Assembly (NCBI GenBank): GCA_949987565.1
Contig: OX465107.1
Span: 997,001 to 1,061,000, forward strand
Reading direction: 5' to 3'
Length of the DNA: 64,000 bases
DNA from: Luidia sarsii
Lineage: Eukaryota; Echinodermata; Asteroidea; Paxillosida; Luidiidae
The notes beneath the pieces were generated by a model. It was given only the letters and a program-made list of their open reading frames with translations. It was not told the origin of the DNA and made no database searches. Numbering within the stretch: the first letter of the stretch is position 1; each line of letters begins with the position of its first letter. Positions 53,260 through 64,000 of the stretch are shown here, piece after piece. A program made the position numbers and the translations under genes.

Positions 53260-54220
53260 TTCCATCTAATCTGATTCTCTTTTCTCAAAGCATGGCACGA
53301 ACGAATCAAATCACGTACGCATTCTATTTTAATAAAGTTGATTGCCGGGGAAACAAATCCAGCTGAAACGTTCTTAAATTTTTTCAATTTTGAGCGATGG
53401 TACATATATGAAACCATGCAGACGCTAATGCCGGAAGTGCTTGTCATCGTATTCAATCATATTACAAAGAAATAAATATCCACAGCTTGATGTCCAGGGT
53501 TCGTTTGCAATCAATGTCAATGTTGACACATTCGTCATAACTTGGTGGGGTTGCTATAGGCCTTTCTTAATATTTATGCAAATTGTATGCATCGAACTGA
53601 AAGCGAGGCTATGGGCGCTAGATTTCCAAAATTGATTGTTGTTCCCCGTTGCTTTTTTATCTTTTCTTGACATATTCTTTAACAAAACCGAAAGTTATCT
53701 TTGGAACAGCGGTAAGGTCCCTTGAATTTACCGCCATCTTGGAAATCTAGCGTCCATAGCCCAGTTTTGGGCTTAAAAGCCCCTACACAACATTGGTCGA
53801 GGTCAAGGAATAGCATCCATACGTTGTCTGATCCAACATATGCATGAAATAGCACACCTGTGAACATTTCAGCTCAATCCGCCAACCGAGTCTCGAGAAA
53901 ATCGTGAAAACCGCTTCATTTGTTTCGCGAAAATGCAGCATTCAACGCCGTATACAAGTTTAAGTTTCATGTAAATCTGTGAACATTTCTGTTTTTCGAT
54001 CTTACCAATGTTATGTAGGGGCTTTAATGCATACAATTTGAAGAAATGTGAAGAAAGGCCTATACACAGAGGTCAACCAATTCCAGGGCAGGTGAATCAG
54101 AATGTAACGCTGGTCAGTCGGTCATTCCAATGACCCCGACAGTTCCTTTGCACCTCCATCTTTTATCTGAGTGGATTCCCCGCCAAAAGGAAGTGACGGA
54201 CCTGCAGTGTGCAGGCCTTA
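53260..54220. other. Intergenic, no gene supported; small inverted pair
   Basis: GGCTATGGGCGCTAGATTTC at 53606-53626 (plus) is matched in inverse by GGAAATCTAGCGTCCATAGC at about 53740-53760, which gives a ~130-bp-loop foldback. No coding signal. Confidence 0.5.
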
Positions 54221-54224
54221 AAAA

Positions 54225-54310
54225 AACACCTAAAATCGCCAAACCAGACCACCATAAACGCCTTCAAATCGCCAAACCAGACCACCATAAACGCCTTCAA
54301 ATCGAACCAG
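54225..54310. repeat. Two-and-a-bit copies of a 33-bp repeat
   Basis: ATCGCCAAACCAGACCACCA, TAAACGCCTTCAA is present twice in full (about 54235-54302), followed by a third partial copy (ATCGAACCAGACCCC). Confidence 0.85.
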
Positions 54311-54889
54311 ACCCCTTTGCCGAGATAAGTTAAGGTTTGGACATCATGCACGTGTCGCCAGGTCTATTCTTTATGCAGAAAAACCTTAGCTCTCCGGTTC
54401 GACAAAATAACAAAAAAAAAGAATACAACAAGGGGGAAAAGAGGTTTATGTACAATTATGGAATAAATTATTATTCGTGTCACTCGCACACGGTATCCTC
54501 GTGAAGGACAAACTTACAGCAACAAAATGAAAATCAAACAACACAAGATAACTGACACTACAGTCTACGCAATTGATGAATGCAACAGTACAGTAATTAA
54601 ATAGCGTCAAATAATTTCAGATTCTCCCATCCACGTGATGATTGGCGTGCAGGGCAGGCTCCTCCTGTTGCGCGCGAGCACAAAGTTCACAATGAATGAG
54701 TCCACGGTGTAGAAAGGGTATATATCTATAGGCAGACGAGAGGGGTATAGCGTTGAAGGACGTCAGGCCGGCGAAAGGGACAGATGAAGGGGGACTTAGC
54801 TGAGTTTCCGGGGGTTGAGGCGACAATCAGCTCCACAGGTCGCACGGTACCGTCCCAATCTTGTCTAACGACACGGGAAAGGCAGCAAG

Positions 54890-55010
54890 GGAACCTGTAC
54901 CGGGGAGATGATGGGGGTGTGGATGGCCTATGAGAAGGGCGATTCCAGACCAGAGCACGGAGAGCGATGCACTCTACACCAGAGATAGGAAAGGAATGCG
55001 TGCTCAATCG
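54890..55010 (-). repeat. ~115-bp direct duplication, copy 1
   Basis: ACCTGTACCGGGGAGATGAT ... GGAGAGCGATGCACTCTACA is nearly identical to 55963-56080. On the minus strand the block is open in a frame (VECIALRALVWNRPSHRP, STPPSSPRYR) that continues for copy 1 into RVVRQDWDGTVRPVELIV and ASTPGNSAKSPFICPF before stopping at about 54726. I do not recognise the product. Confidence 0.7.
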
Positions 55011-55962
55011 AGTCATTTAAAAGTACATTTAACTTGAGAATTAATTAATGGGGAATCGAATAAGAAAATGTCCAAACTAAATCTAAAAAAAGAATAACTA
55101 TACTGCCTATAGTCATCAGAGATCCAGAATGAAAACAACGCCAAAACACTCGAAATCTTCCAACAACACACACAATTTGGCTCACTCCCAGATTAGCAGT
55201 ACCAGTTACATGCAAATACTACAAGAACAAAACACAGTGCAGCCAAGCAAACAACAGATGGTGGCAGACCGGCTATTATGCATAAACAAGTGGTCTAAGC
55301 ATACCACACGCAATGTCAGTCGAAACCTCCCCAGCCTCTTGCCTGGTCTGGGCACAGGGCAAAGGTCAACTTAGAGAAACACAAGCTGGCACACCATTGG
55401 AATGTCCAGAGTGGGGTGTTACCAGGCCTACTAGGTCTGTGCTATAGCCTAAGGCGGAAAGAAGTTTCCCACTGTAGCAAAGTGCTTGTATACAAGAAAC
55501 CAATATTGTTCGACTATGTTTCGACTGAAACCTACCATACTTGAATACAGACTGAATACACACAGAAAAATACAACTTATAAATCCCTATATATAGTTTC
55601 TATATTCTAAACAATAAAAATGGGCATTTCTAAAGACATATTCAATAGAGGAGTGGAAAAGAATGAAAACTCATACATTCTAAACAATTCGAATAGAATG
55701 GATCATCCTAATGACGAAAGGAATCGGCACTAAGCACAATCAACATATAATATTAACAGAGGAAAGGAGCTAATTGATCGTTCACCAAAGTTTCGGAGCA
55801 GGAATGCGACAGTCAATGTATACACTGTACGAACGAGTTATCGTCAACCTTGGGGATTGGCAATGAAAACCACACACTCCTTTAAAATACTCAATTAATG
55901 AGGATAATTTGACTACAGATGATTATAGAATAATAATAAATGAAAGACAGTTCCAAGGAAAC

Positions 55963-56080
55963 ATACCTGTACCGGGGAGATGATGGGGGTGTGGATGGCC
56001 TATGAGAAGGGCGATTCCAGACCAGAGCACGGAGAGCGATGCACTCTACAGCAGAGCAAGGAAAGGAATGCCGCTCCCAC
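55963..56080 (-). repeat. ~115-bp direct duplication, copy 2, ending in a splice-donor-like site
   Basis: Matches 54890-55010. On the minus strand this copy ends CCGGTACAG|GTATGTTTCC, a good donor, exactly where the homology ends; copy 1 has CCGGTACAGGTTCCC instead. The two copies could be duplicated exons, or the recurring ends of an unrecognised element. Confidence 0.6.
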
Positions 56081-56089
56081 TCACAAACC

Positions 56090-58560
56090 CAACAACCCAT
56101 CAATACCGGTCAGGCAATCACCCTGGGAATGTCCTTAAGTAAACAACAAATCCAGACCATGCTGGACACAGGGCCAAGGCAATCCTCCAGTGGCACTTCT
56201 GAGAGAATGCCGACACATGGCTAGGGCAACCCTCCAGTGGCACTTCTGAGAGGATACATGTAACTCTATTCCCAGAAGGGAAAGAAAAAAAATAAAATAT
56301 GGCCTATAGTATAGTCATACTCAAACTTGGGGGTATGACACACGCTTCTATAGTATAAGCGGGTAATATCAAAACACAACTGCAGTGTCAGATTTCATTT
56401 TTGTTCTACAGACCTGGACGCGTGTGTAATATATGTGTCAATAGATTCTTTAACTGCCACCTATGCCGCCACCCGTGTGTGTATACATGTACATGCTTAT
56501 TATTTAGGCTATTTCCTGGTTGCTATAGCGCATGTCTAAAGTGAAGACATTGCCGACAGTATACATGTATACTCTAGAATACAAGTGCAGCTGACAATGT
56601 CGGTGTGAAATTCAACCTCTTATTGAGCGCACCACCACAGAACGGGTCACGGAGACCCGCACATATGCACAATAACCACCTCCCCCAAACTATTCCATTA
56701 CCAAACCACGACAAAAGAGAGAGAAAAAAGGATCGAATTTAGTTATCCCTTCGGGAACAAATACTCAGCCTCCTCAAGTGGAAAACAAAATCTGCCTGGG
56801 TGCCTGTAAGCGAGCGTACAGACACAAAACAAACTTAAGGGCACAATGGTTTGAAGGTTGACATGGCGAAGTTAACAATACGATGGGAATATGGCGACTC
56901 AAAACGCTGAATTGTTGCTTTTGTGATATATGTGCAGTTCATGCAGAAGGGACTTACATTCCTTTCCCAAGGCCAAACAAACTAAACGTTTGTGTTCTAT
57001 TGGAAACCCAGCTTCTGACCACATAGTGGACATAATTCAACCTGGTGGTTGGACACAGATGAACAGGCTTCATTGGTAACCAGGCAAGGTAGAATCGGTA
57101 TGTCTACAGTACAGACTTTCACCAGTCGTTCATACCTATGATCTAAACCCAGCAATGTCTCGTGGCAGTATACAGTGCGGGGAGATCAACTACTTCACGC
57201 CATCACATCCTGCAAGCAGAGCGTGCCTTTAACGTGGACCATTACATGTCCATGCCATTCATTGCCAACTTTACCCCGGAGTTCTGAATCCCTTTTTAGC
57301 CCTGCCACTGCAGCGCTGAATAACAAACACCGGAGTGATTTATGAGGTATACAATGGGGCATGCAGTGAATCATGACATCATGCGTTGAGACCAACGAGC
57401 GCTCCTCTGTCAAAAACACCTAAGTGCTCTACTCATGTAGGCTTTATGTTTCCAAAAAATGCAACTATTTGAACATCGTGTTGGATTGAATACCAGGGCT
57501 TTCGTGGTGACCCACCTTACTTAGTAAACACGCCAGTTCTTTGTGTTTCATATACCATGCATGGCGCTTTTACCAGTCATATTTAGTGTGAAAGTGATTT
57601 TTCTACTGCGCTTTTTTCAACTTTCAAAGCTTTTTTTTCAAAGCTTTCCGTACAAATTCGGTTTCAATGGCCGAATTCTGCAAAGAAGAATTGAGATTAT
57701 AATCAGCTTCTGTTTCCATCGAAATATGCGGACAGGACTGTTAATTTGTGTTACCAATAAGATGATCAGTACGGCTAGCCGTTGGCTGTATACGGGTGAA
57801 ACCTACATTGTAACATGGTGAGTGTTAGCATGGAGGCATTTGGATGTGCGTTTATAACCAAAGTTGGATCAACTTTCCACCTATTTATTATAATGGTCTC
57901 TGTCAACAACATAATCATGATGTCATTTTATGGGGCCATCCTAAATACGAATGTGCGTTGTTTTTGAAAATAAACCAAACAAATAGCCCGGAAGGGTGTC
58001 ATACGTGGATAATTAGTTGGCAATACTTCAAAACGATTTGAGCAATTTTTGGATTTCGGAGTGTTTGTGTAACAGAAGTTTTTGTGGCAGGTGCCACTGA
58101 CGGAAGGAAGTTTGCCCGGCCTTGTCATGGTTGGGTGTTAGCGTACATCCGGTACCGCAAAGAGGACTGCACAGAAACGCTCTCACACAACAATAGATAA
58201 CAATGATTAACAAAAGTGCAGTGGTGTGGATTAAAGGGGACACCGTAGTTTGAGGTATCACCTGCCGGACACGTCAACTTCACCCGCATCGTATTGCACC
58301 ATCCTTCCTTCCTCCTTCCGCGTTTGGCATGAGCCAAGCGTGCATCCATCACCACCACACATTGCCACACTACTAAGGGCACCAGTACGGCTGTACAAAA
58401 AGATTAAGCAATATCTAAGCGCCATTTTCACCAACGTCATTTCGTTGTGCGTCTGCAGAAAGGGCATGGGGCCAAAAGGCAAAGGTCACCTATAACAAAT
58501 TGAATATATTTTGTACGCTCGTCAACCCTATCCACATTCCATGTTCACGTATTACGTCAT
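56090..58560. other. Intergenic, no gene supported
   Basis: A 30-bp direct repeat (CAATCCTCCAGTGGCACTTC, TGAGAG) occurs twice near 56180-56255. Short open frames (57195-57419, 57543-57821, 58250-58495) have no motifs or splice partners that I can support. Confidence 0.5.
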
Positions 58561-58668
58561 GATGACATCAAAGCTAATTGTAAAAAAGCCATCAAAACAG
58601 ACAGAATTTGTTGCCTGCAGATAAGGGCTATAAAGCGATATTAGCGTCTGAACGCACTTATGCCGAGA
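58545..58668 (+). repeat. Dispersed repeat shared with 8680-8800
   Basis: TTGTAAAAAAGCCATCAAAA, CAGACAGAATTTGTTGCCTG, TAAAGCGATATTAGCGTCTG, AACGCACTTATGCCG. Matches the left-hand copy at about 80-85 percent by eye. Confidence 0.65.
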
Positions 58669-58889
58669 ATCCGGCGATTTGGTAAAAAATACTATTTAAT
58701 GCGATTTGGTAAAAATGGCTACAGCAACTCGGGGATCACACAGAGTGGATGCATTTTTTTTAAATACAAGTTTGGATTTTGGAGATTTGACGTCTACATT
58801 AATCAACTTCTATACATTAATGAACAAAACAAATACCCCTAGGATCGACCAGAATGATTTGAAAACTATTCCTACAGGCCTTCGAGTTT

Positions 58890-59265
58890 CTAATTCGAAC
58901 CAGACACGGCATTGAAAAATACCCACAAATAATGACAAGCACGGAGAACTATATTACAATCCCCAGCGGAAGAGGTATCAATCAGAAACGGTCTGAATGA
59001 CTCACATCTCTCCCCCCCCACGATCGAAACAAAAAAAACCTTTAAAAAAACCCACAAAACATCTGTTGGAGCGCCTAAAAGGTCAGGAATAGCCGGGGGC
59101 TCCCGAGAAGGCGGAGAGAAGCGGAGAAGCCAGCGGGTAAGAGGCCGTCCAAAGACCGGGGCAGCAAGCCCAGAGCGAACCGACGATCGAAGCACACCCA
59201 CGGCGCTATGCTTCACCCTCGCTTGCCTCTAATTAACCCGACTGCCGTGCCCACGAGGATATAAA
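58890..59265 (-). other. Possible TATA-containing promoter and 108-codon open frame, unidentified
   Basis: On the minus strand GGCTTTATATCC at about 59258 is followed about 40 bp later by an ATG (59216). The 108-codon frame (MKHSAVGVLRSSVRSGLA ...) crosses a GC-rich stretch (59085-59200). TATA spacing and CpG content make a promoter plausible. The peptide matches nothing I know, and the frame may be fortuitous. Confidence 0.2.
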
Positions 59266-60124
59266 GCCACAAGTGGGCCCCCGAATGAATAAGAGAAGAA
59301 ATCGAAAAGCCCCGTAGGGTCGCTAACCGTTAGAACCTGTCACATTCACATCCATTCAGATTCAGATCCATTCAGATCTGTATTTTTAGAACTAAAAGGG
59401 GCTCAGAGAGTCGGTCAATTCCTGCGAGGATTCCCTCAGCTGTGAAGGAGGGAGGCCAGGCATCTTTCGTGGGTGAGAGAGTCACAAACAAAGCGGTCAT
59501 ATGCCACGCTGAAGGCGAGTAACTCGAGAAATCTAAACGGATTGGCCTTGCTATGGACCGTGCACAGTGTCAACTCACAAGGGTCATGCAGAGAGCCAGG
59601 GGGATAGGGCGAAGGGTTCGATGTAAGAAGTCGATCCGGTGACAGACCGCCCGACCGACCGGGCGGTCTCGCTAAATAAAAACCAGAACAGACCTTCAGA
59701 ATGCATGCAGTCAACAAAACGCCAACAATGATATATCCCACCACTTTTCCTAAGTCGCCTGCACGCATATGTTTTTGTATGCATCGGGGATCGCTTCCAT
59801 CATCCAAACCAAACCGCCTCATTCCAATACACCGGCTGCCAATTACTCTCAACTTTCTGAGATTGTGATTTGTTGACACCGACAGAACCACAGGTTTCGA
59901 GAAGGCAGCTGACCAAGGTTTGGGATTTAAAAAAAAAGGTTGGGAAGAGGCACGAGTCTGCACGTATATGCAGAAGAAAAGAAAAACAGGTGCGCACATC
60001 TAGGGGACCTTTTAATTTAGTTTGCTCTAAAGCTTATATTTTTCTCACTCGTTGGGAGTGAATAACAGCAAAGCTTTGCATAATACCGTTACGCCACATA
60101 AAGCTATACCAGCATCTGGATAGT

Positions 60125-60780
60125 CTTGATCAAGTCGTTTGCCGATGATATAGAAATCCAAATCCTTCCTTCAGAAATACTGTATTGTGCTTTGTGCAAT
60201 ACCATTGCGAGTGATATCCGAAATGCAGCCGTATTCTCTCGAAGGCGGCGCGGCCGGGACGGCTGCGTACGCACTCGTACACAATGTACGCACACAATGT
60301 ACGCACACAATGTACGCACACAATGTACGAACACAATGTTCGCACACAATGTACGCACACAATGTACGCACACAATGTACGCACACAATGTACGCACACA
60401 ATGTACGCACACAATGTACGCACACAATGTACGCACACAATATACGCACACAATGTACGCACACAATGTACGAACACAATGTACGCACACAATGTTCGCA
60501 CACAATGTACGCACACAATGTACTCACCCAATGTTCGCACACAATGTACGCACACAATGTACGCACACAATGTACGCACACAATGTACGCACACAATACG
60601 CACACAATGTACGCACACAATGTACGCACACAATGTACGCACACACACACACAGACTGTTGTGTGTGTGATGGCAGCGACGCGTTCTGCGTGCGTTTGCG
60701 TACAGCTTGGATTCGGCGTGGTATTGTAACGAAGCATTTACCACATCTTCTGCGCAGCTGAAGGGAACCACTTCCAGAAA
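60125..60780 (+). repeat. GC-rich dispersed repeat expanded by a 13-bp minisatellite
   Basis: The left part (TTGATCAAGTCGTTTGCCGA, TGATATAGAAAT, GCAATACCATTGCGAGTGA, GGGACGGCTGCGTACGCACT) and the right part (CAGACTGTTGTGTGTGTGAT, GGCAGCG, GCGTACAGCTTGGATTCGGC) match the family member at 40545-40935. The minisatellite sits between them. Confidence 0.85.
60270..60652 (+). repeat. 13-bp minisatellite (ACACAATGTACGC)n, about 28 copies
   Basis: Nearly perfect 13-bp units with scattered single-base variants (TGTTCG, ATATACG, GTACGAAC) and one deletion. Because 13 is not a multiple of three and the unit lacks stop codons in most registers, long open frames exist on both strands. On plus they give a 13-aa cycle such as CTHTMYAHNVRTQ; on minus, one such as VRTLCAYIVCVHC. 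These are not genes. Confidence 0.95.
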
Positions 60781-61194
60781 CTATAGATGCTCGTTCTCTT
60801 CTTTGGTGCAAAAGCCGTATAGAACTATAACGACGAACACACTCGAAAGCTTATAGCAGAGGGTGGACTGTTCGACGAAACTGGATATGAAAGGAAAACT
60901 GACGAAGAAATAACTGTGTCATTGTTATGTTCATGTTTGATCAGGGTGTACATACAGGAGAAGGAAGCAGTGGCTGTTTACATCATAGGCCTCTATACAT
61001 GTATACATTACCGGTACTTCAGTTGTCGGAAATTGCATTAAAATGCCTTTATAAAGACATACACAGCACGTCAGAAGGCCGTTATTCTGATAGTTAGAAC
61101 TCGACTTCAATCAACTCAGTCTTAATCAGATATAATTGTAAAGGTTAGGCCATATCCCAATTTGAGTAAAAACACAAAGAACAGATTAAGTAGG

Positions 61195-61340
61195 AGTTGT
61201 GGTGACATCATGTAGGCCTACATAATCTCTTTTGAGAAGGAGTGTGGCTCTGAAAAGAGCCGGTAGCTCAACGTTTCGGGCAGTGTGTACTCTGCCTGTC
61301 GTCAGGAGACTAATGGATTCCAACTATCATCGGTGTCACT
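61195..61340 (-). repeat. Penelope-like terminal repeat, most complete copy with hammerhead-like hairpin
   Basis: Minus strand from about 61335: CGATGATAGTTGGAATCCAT, CTCCTGACGACAGGCAGAGT, ACACACTGCCCGAAACGTTG, AGCTACCGGCTCTTTTCAGA, GCCACACTC, then ATGATGTCACCACAAC. The stem GGCAG/CTGCC sits between CTGACGA plus two bases and C-GAAAC. Same order as 6541-6690. No adjacent RT sequence, so this is a solo terminal repeat. Confidence 0.7.
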
Positions 61341-61344
61341 GCAG

Positions 61345-62950
61345 CAGGCTGTGCAGTGAGAGTACAGTGTACATATAACCATGATATAACTTATAGTTAG
61401 TCAACTTTAAGGATGACCCTTTTTTGTATATTCTTAAAATAGCAACATGCCTAATAATTGTATTCCTCATTCTGATAATTAGTTTAGTTTATCTGATCAG
61501 TCCTTTCATCTGTATATGAATTCCTAGGATTTCCCTTAGTTATTTTTCTGTCAAGCCTACTGCATAGTACTTTGAATATTCATTGTTTTAGGCAGCATTA
61601 CTTCTTCCCATAGACTTGTGTGCAAGTAGCTTGAGAGTAGCTTATGTAAACAACTTGGTGACCACAGGAATGTAGAGACAAGCAGCCATATTGTCAACAT
61701 AGTATAGTGCAGTGCACAAGCCAAGAATTGTCCAGTTTTCTCCTTGAAGTTCCACCCTGTTTAAGATCCTAAGAGACCCCATTTTGGTGAGATAACTTTC
61801 CTTTATATTTCTTTATTGTTTAATTGAAACTTAGGTGATATTTTTGAGTGATTTTTCCAGAGATTTTAGCATACTTTTATGAAGATTTGTTGGACTGTGA
61901 TACATGTAGGTACATGCACAGTACACGAGCGTGAGTGCAAAGTTGCATTGTTTCAGCAGAGTTTCAGTGTACAAGTGTACAAGTTTTCTTAGTATTTTTT
62001 CTGTTCTTTATTATTAAATTACAGATTGTTATCTCAATCACGTTACCACCAAGTCAAGTGACTCCTCGTACTTCATTCTGTGGTACATTGGTTGTGAATG
62101 AACATCTTATGGAAGGTTCTGAGGGTGTTGACTACTCCTCCGGATGTCTGGAGTTGTAGTTTAGTTCGAAACTCCTCTGGGTACAAGTGCACCCTGAGGC
62201 AGCCACAATCGGTGTGAACAAAACAAATTAATTTCAAACGTGCTCCACTAACTGCAAGTACACTTTCTTTGTGAAATGTAGGTTACATTAATGTGGGCTG
62301 TTTGGAGCTCAAACTTGATAGTACAGTGTACATTCATAATAATAATTAGGGCCTGAGCAGACTTGGGGCAATCTGATACTGGCCAGTGCGGTTCCCTATG
62401 GCGGAAACACTTCGTCAGGGTGCAAGACCACATAATGTATTAAGAGATTTGGATTCGATTTGCAACGGGGTTATATTGCGTTATCTTGCCTCGGGGTACC
62501 AGACTAAGGTTACACGTGCACACGGCGGAGGATAATTAAATTCGTCATGGATCTCCTACTCTTGTATTTCGTCCCACTTATAACGCGTGCTTCAAGAATG
62601 ATGTGGAACTGGGAACAAACTGAGAAATAGCTCCCATTTCTGGTTGCATCTTAGACTAGTTCATATAGTGGGGCATCAAACATCGTAATTTGTGGGTCAA
62701 AAGCAATTTAATTTGTGATGAAATCTTTAAAAATTATGTAAAACAGAGAAAGAAAGATAATTCCGTTTGCACATGGCTGTTTTTTGTGAGGATTCCGAGT
62801 GCAATTTTCATAGAAAGGTCATCCAACAGGGAAGGTTTCTTCAGACGATATCTACACCGATAAACATGCTTTGAAATATATTTTTCTTATCAAGAACAAA
62901 AATGTAAAAATCTGTTGCTAACTGCCTACCAACGCGTTGGACCTGTGGTC
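61345..62950. other. Intergenic; one weak exon candidate at about 62024-62159 (+)
   Basis: After TTAAATTACAG on the plus strand an open stretch reads IVISITLPPSQVTPRTSF, CGTLVVNEHLMEGSEGVDY, SSGCLEL and stops at about 62159. One acceptor and a stop are not enough to call a terminal exon. The rest shows no coding signal. Confidence 0.25.
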
Positions 62951-63072
62951 AAGTTGTAGCTAGTGGCCTAATGTTTCAATCCTATAATAGCAGGATCTTC
63001 ATCAGAGGCTAAATAATGAAGGTCCTGACCGTCCTGCTAGGAATGAAATGTTAGGCCACTAACTACAATTTT
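62951..63072. repeat. Inverted pair of the dispersed repeat; left core has a full CTGATGA - hairpin - GAAAC
   Basis: Left, minus strand 62973-63005: CTGATGA, one extra A, GATCCT, an 8-base loop (GCTATTAT), AGGATT, GAAAC. Right, plus strand about 63020-63055: GGTCCTGACCGTCCTGCTAG, GAATGAAATGTTAGGCC. The outer sequences (AAGTTGTAGCTAGTGGCC / GGCCACTAACTACAATT) are inverted copies, giving a ~120-bp foldback. This is the copy whose first box matches the hammerhead consensus exactly. Confidence 0.75.
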
Positions 63073-63184
63073 GCATCTTTTTTCTTATCATAATAATTAT
63101 GTGAAATCCAGAACACATATACCATGTTTTCAAACAAACAAAGGAAAGACAAACTGAATGAGAATTTTAAAACTAGGCCAATTA

Positions 63185-63260
63185 ATTTTGAGAAAAAAGT
63201 AAAGGAAATTTGACTGAACCAGGACTTGCAGCCGATACCTCTAGTGAAGGTACCATCGTT
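63185..63260 (-). repeat. Highly decayed tRNA-derived SINE copy
   Basis: The plus strand AAATTTGACTGAACCAGGAC, TTGCAGCCGATACCTCTAG corresponds to the T-arm side of the 36256-36328 family. The D-arm side is lost. Confidence 0.4.
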
Positions 63261-63269
63261 TCTTCCCCG

Positions 63270-63935
63270 AAAAGCCACGAATTCATAAAGACGAAATATG
63301 TGTATCCAACAGCCGACTCCCAGGAACACAGATTACACAGATTATCATCTCATAGCACATACTGATTTTTATTTCAATTTTCTCCCATTTTCTTCAGATG
63401 TAAATTTTCTCAACAGCTTCTTACATTTAACAGCATCAGACGGCAAAATCTTAGTAAAAAATATACCTTTTCAGTTAGTCTGATGCATACTCTACCATTA
63501 AATACATTTGTGTCTCGACTCGCGATATTTTCAAACCTTCATTCAAATAGTTCCCTCGGTAAGTAAACAACTGAAAATCAACAGTAATTAACATCGGCAA
63601 AAATAACAGGTTTTTTTTCAATACAAAAAGCAAAAAAAAAAAATGTGTTCGGTGCGAATGTTACAACTATATTTTTTTTCGTTGGTGCACGAATCATTGA
63701 TTACATTAATGAAAGCAATTGAAAAAGGGTAACATTAAAGAATAAGTAAAATGTTAATGTAAAAAAAAAGCAACAAAGCGCTATTACGTGAAGTTGTACC
63801 AACCAGGTATTTCCTTTTTTACCTCAAACAAATTCCTTACTATATCACGCCCTTTGATGTGACCTCTAAGATTATCATAATGACACTTGCCAAATGTAAT
63901 GTGATACAAATATGCAAGCTGCCATCTGCGTAATG
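63270..63935. other. Intergenic, AT-rich, no gene seen
   Basis: No coding or repeat signal beyond short A- and T-runs. Confidence 0.5.
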
Positions 63936-64000
63936 CGCGAATTGTATAACCAAAATGCAAATCTCTTCTATAAACGGCCCGACGTTTCGATCTTGCAGGA
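63905..64000 (-). repeat. Dispersed TCCTGCTAGGA-type repeat, cut by the window end
   Basis: The flank ACCAAAATGCAAATCTC and core CGGCCCGACGTTTCGATCTT, GCAGGA run into the window edge. Confidence 0.7.

Noticed and set aside
58625..58915. Small plus-strand ORFs after the repeat shared with 8.7 kb
   Set aside because: Short, overlapping in two frames, no motifs or splice context.
59436..59999. 187-codon minus-strand frame with one hydrophobic stretch (VVGYIIVGVLLTACILKV)
   Set aside because: No homology that I recognise, no splice or promoter context, and a second overlapping frame of similar length; treated as chance.
60104..60811. Overlapping long open frames on both strands (128-213 codons)
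   Set aside because: Consequence of a 13-bp stop-poor minisatellite; both strands show it and the flanks belong to a dispersed repeat.

Overview
This is a 64-kb piece of an AT-rich animal genome. It has spliced genes with GT-AG introns and long intergenic stretches packed with dispersed repeats, foldback elements and microsatellites. The repeat types (a Penelope-like retroelement, tRNA-derived SINEs, LINE 3' ends, palindromic MITEs, ACATGT microsatellites) together with the two host genes suggest a marine invertebrate deuterostome, most likely an echinoderm or other ambulacrarian. That placement is inference: no rRNA or mitochondrial marker is present.

Layout. 1-2.0 kb: a purine-rich 18-bp satellite, then three tandem copies of a ~420-bp unit, each with the same 91-nt exon-like cassette on the minus strand. 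2-4.5 kb: degenerate tandem duplications. 5.0-6.7 kb: a broken Penelope-like element (reverse transcriptase plus GIY-YIG endonuclease) between inverted terminal copies. 10-12.4 kb: scattered minus-strand exon candidates that I cannot identify. 13.6-16.3 kb: two large foldback elements. 18.7-25.6 kb (minus): a complete seven-coding-exon gene for a MANSC-domain, mucin-like type I membrane protein. 29.2-35.1 kb (minus): a complete seven-coding-exon SLC35F3/F4-type transporter gene whose introns hold several MITE-like palindromes. 37.2-38.2 kb: a ~20-bp tandem array grown from the core of a dispersed repeat. 42.3-52.8 kb: a 10.45-kb, apparently intact CACTA/EnSpm-like DNA transposon. 53-64 kb: intergenic repeats, including a 13-bp minisatellite that leaves most reading frames open.

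The transposon is the main coherent system. It has CACTG termini flanked by TA, inverted subterminal repeats and a ~280-bp internal tandem array. It carries two genes: a 901-aa transposase with four C2H2 zinc fingers and a candidate D-D-E triad, and a five-exon, 506-aa accessory gene with a SAM-like N-terminus. The accessory reading frame stays open across all four inferred splice junctions, so the copy may be recent.

A second theme is small structured RNA-like sequence. Two unrelated repeat families (the Penelope terminal repeat and the dispersed 'TCCTGCTAGGA' family) each show a CTGANGA - hairpin - GAAA arrangement like the hammerhead ribozyme core. Both have one extra base next to the hairpin and no clear stem III, so activity is unproven. 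Exon coordinates were worked out by eye from splice signals and phase; no alignment or search was run.
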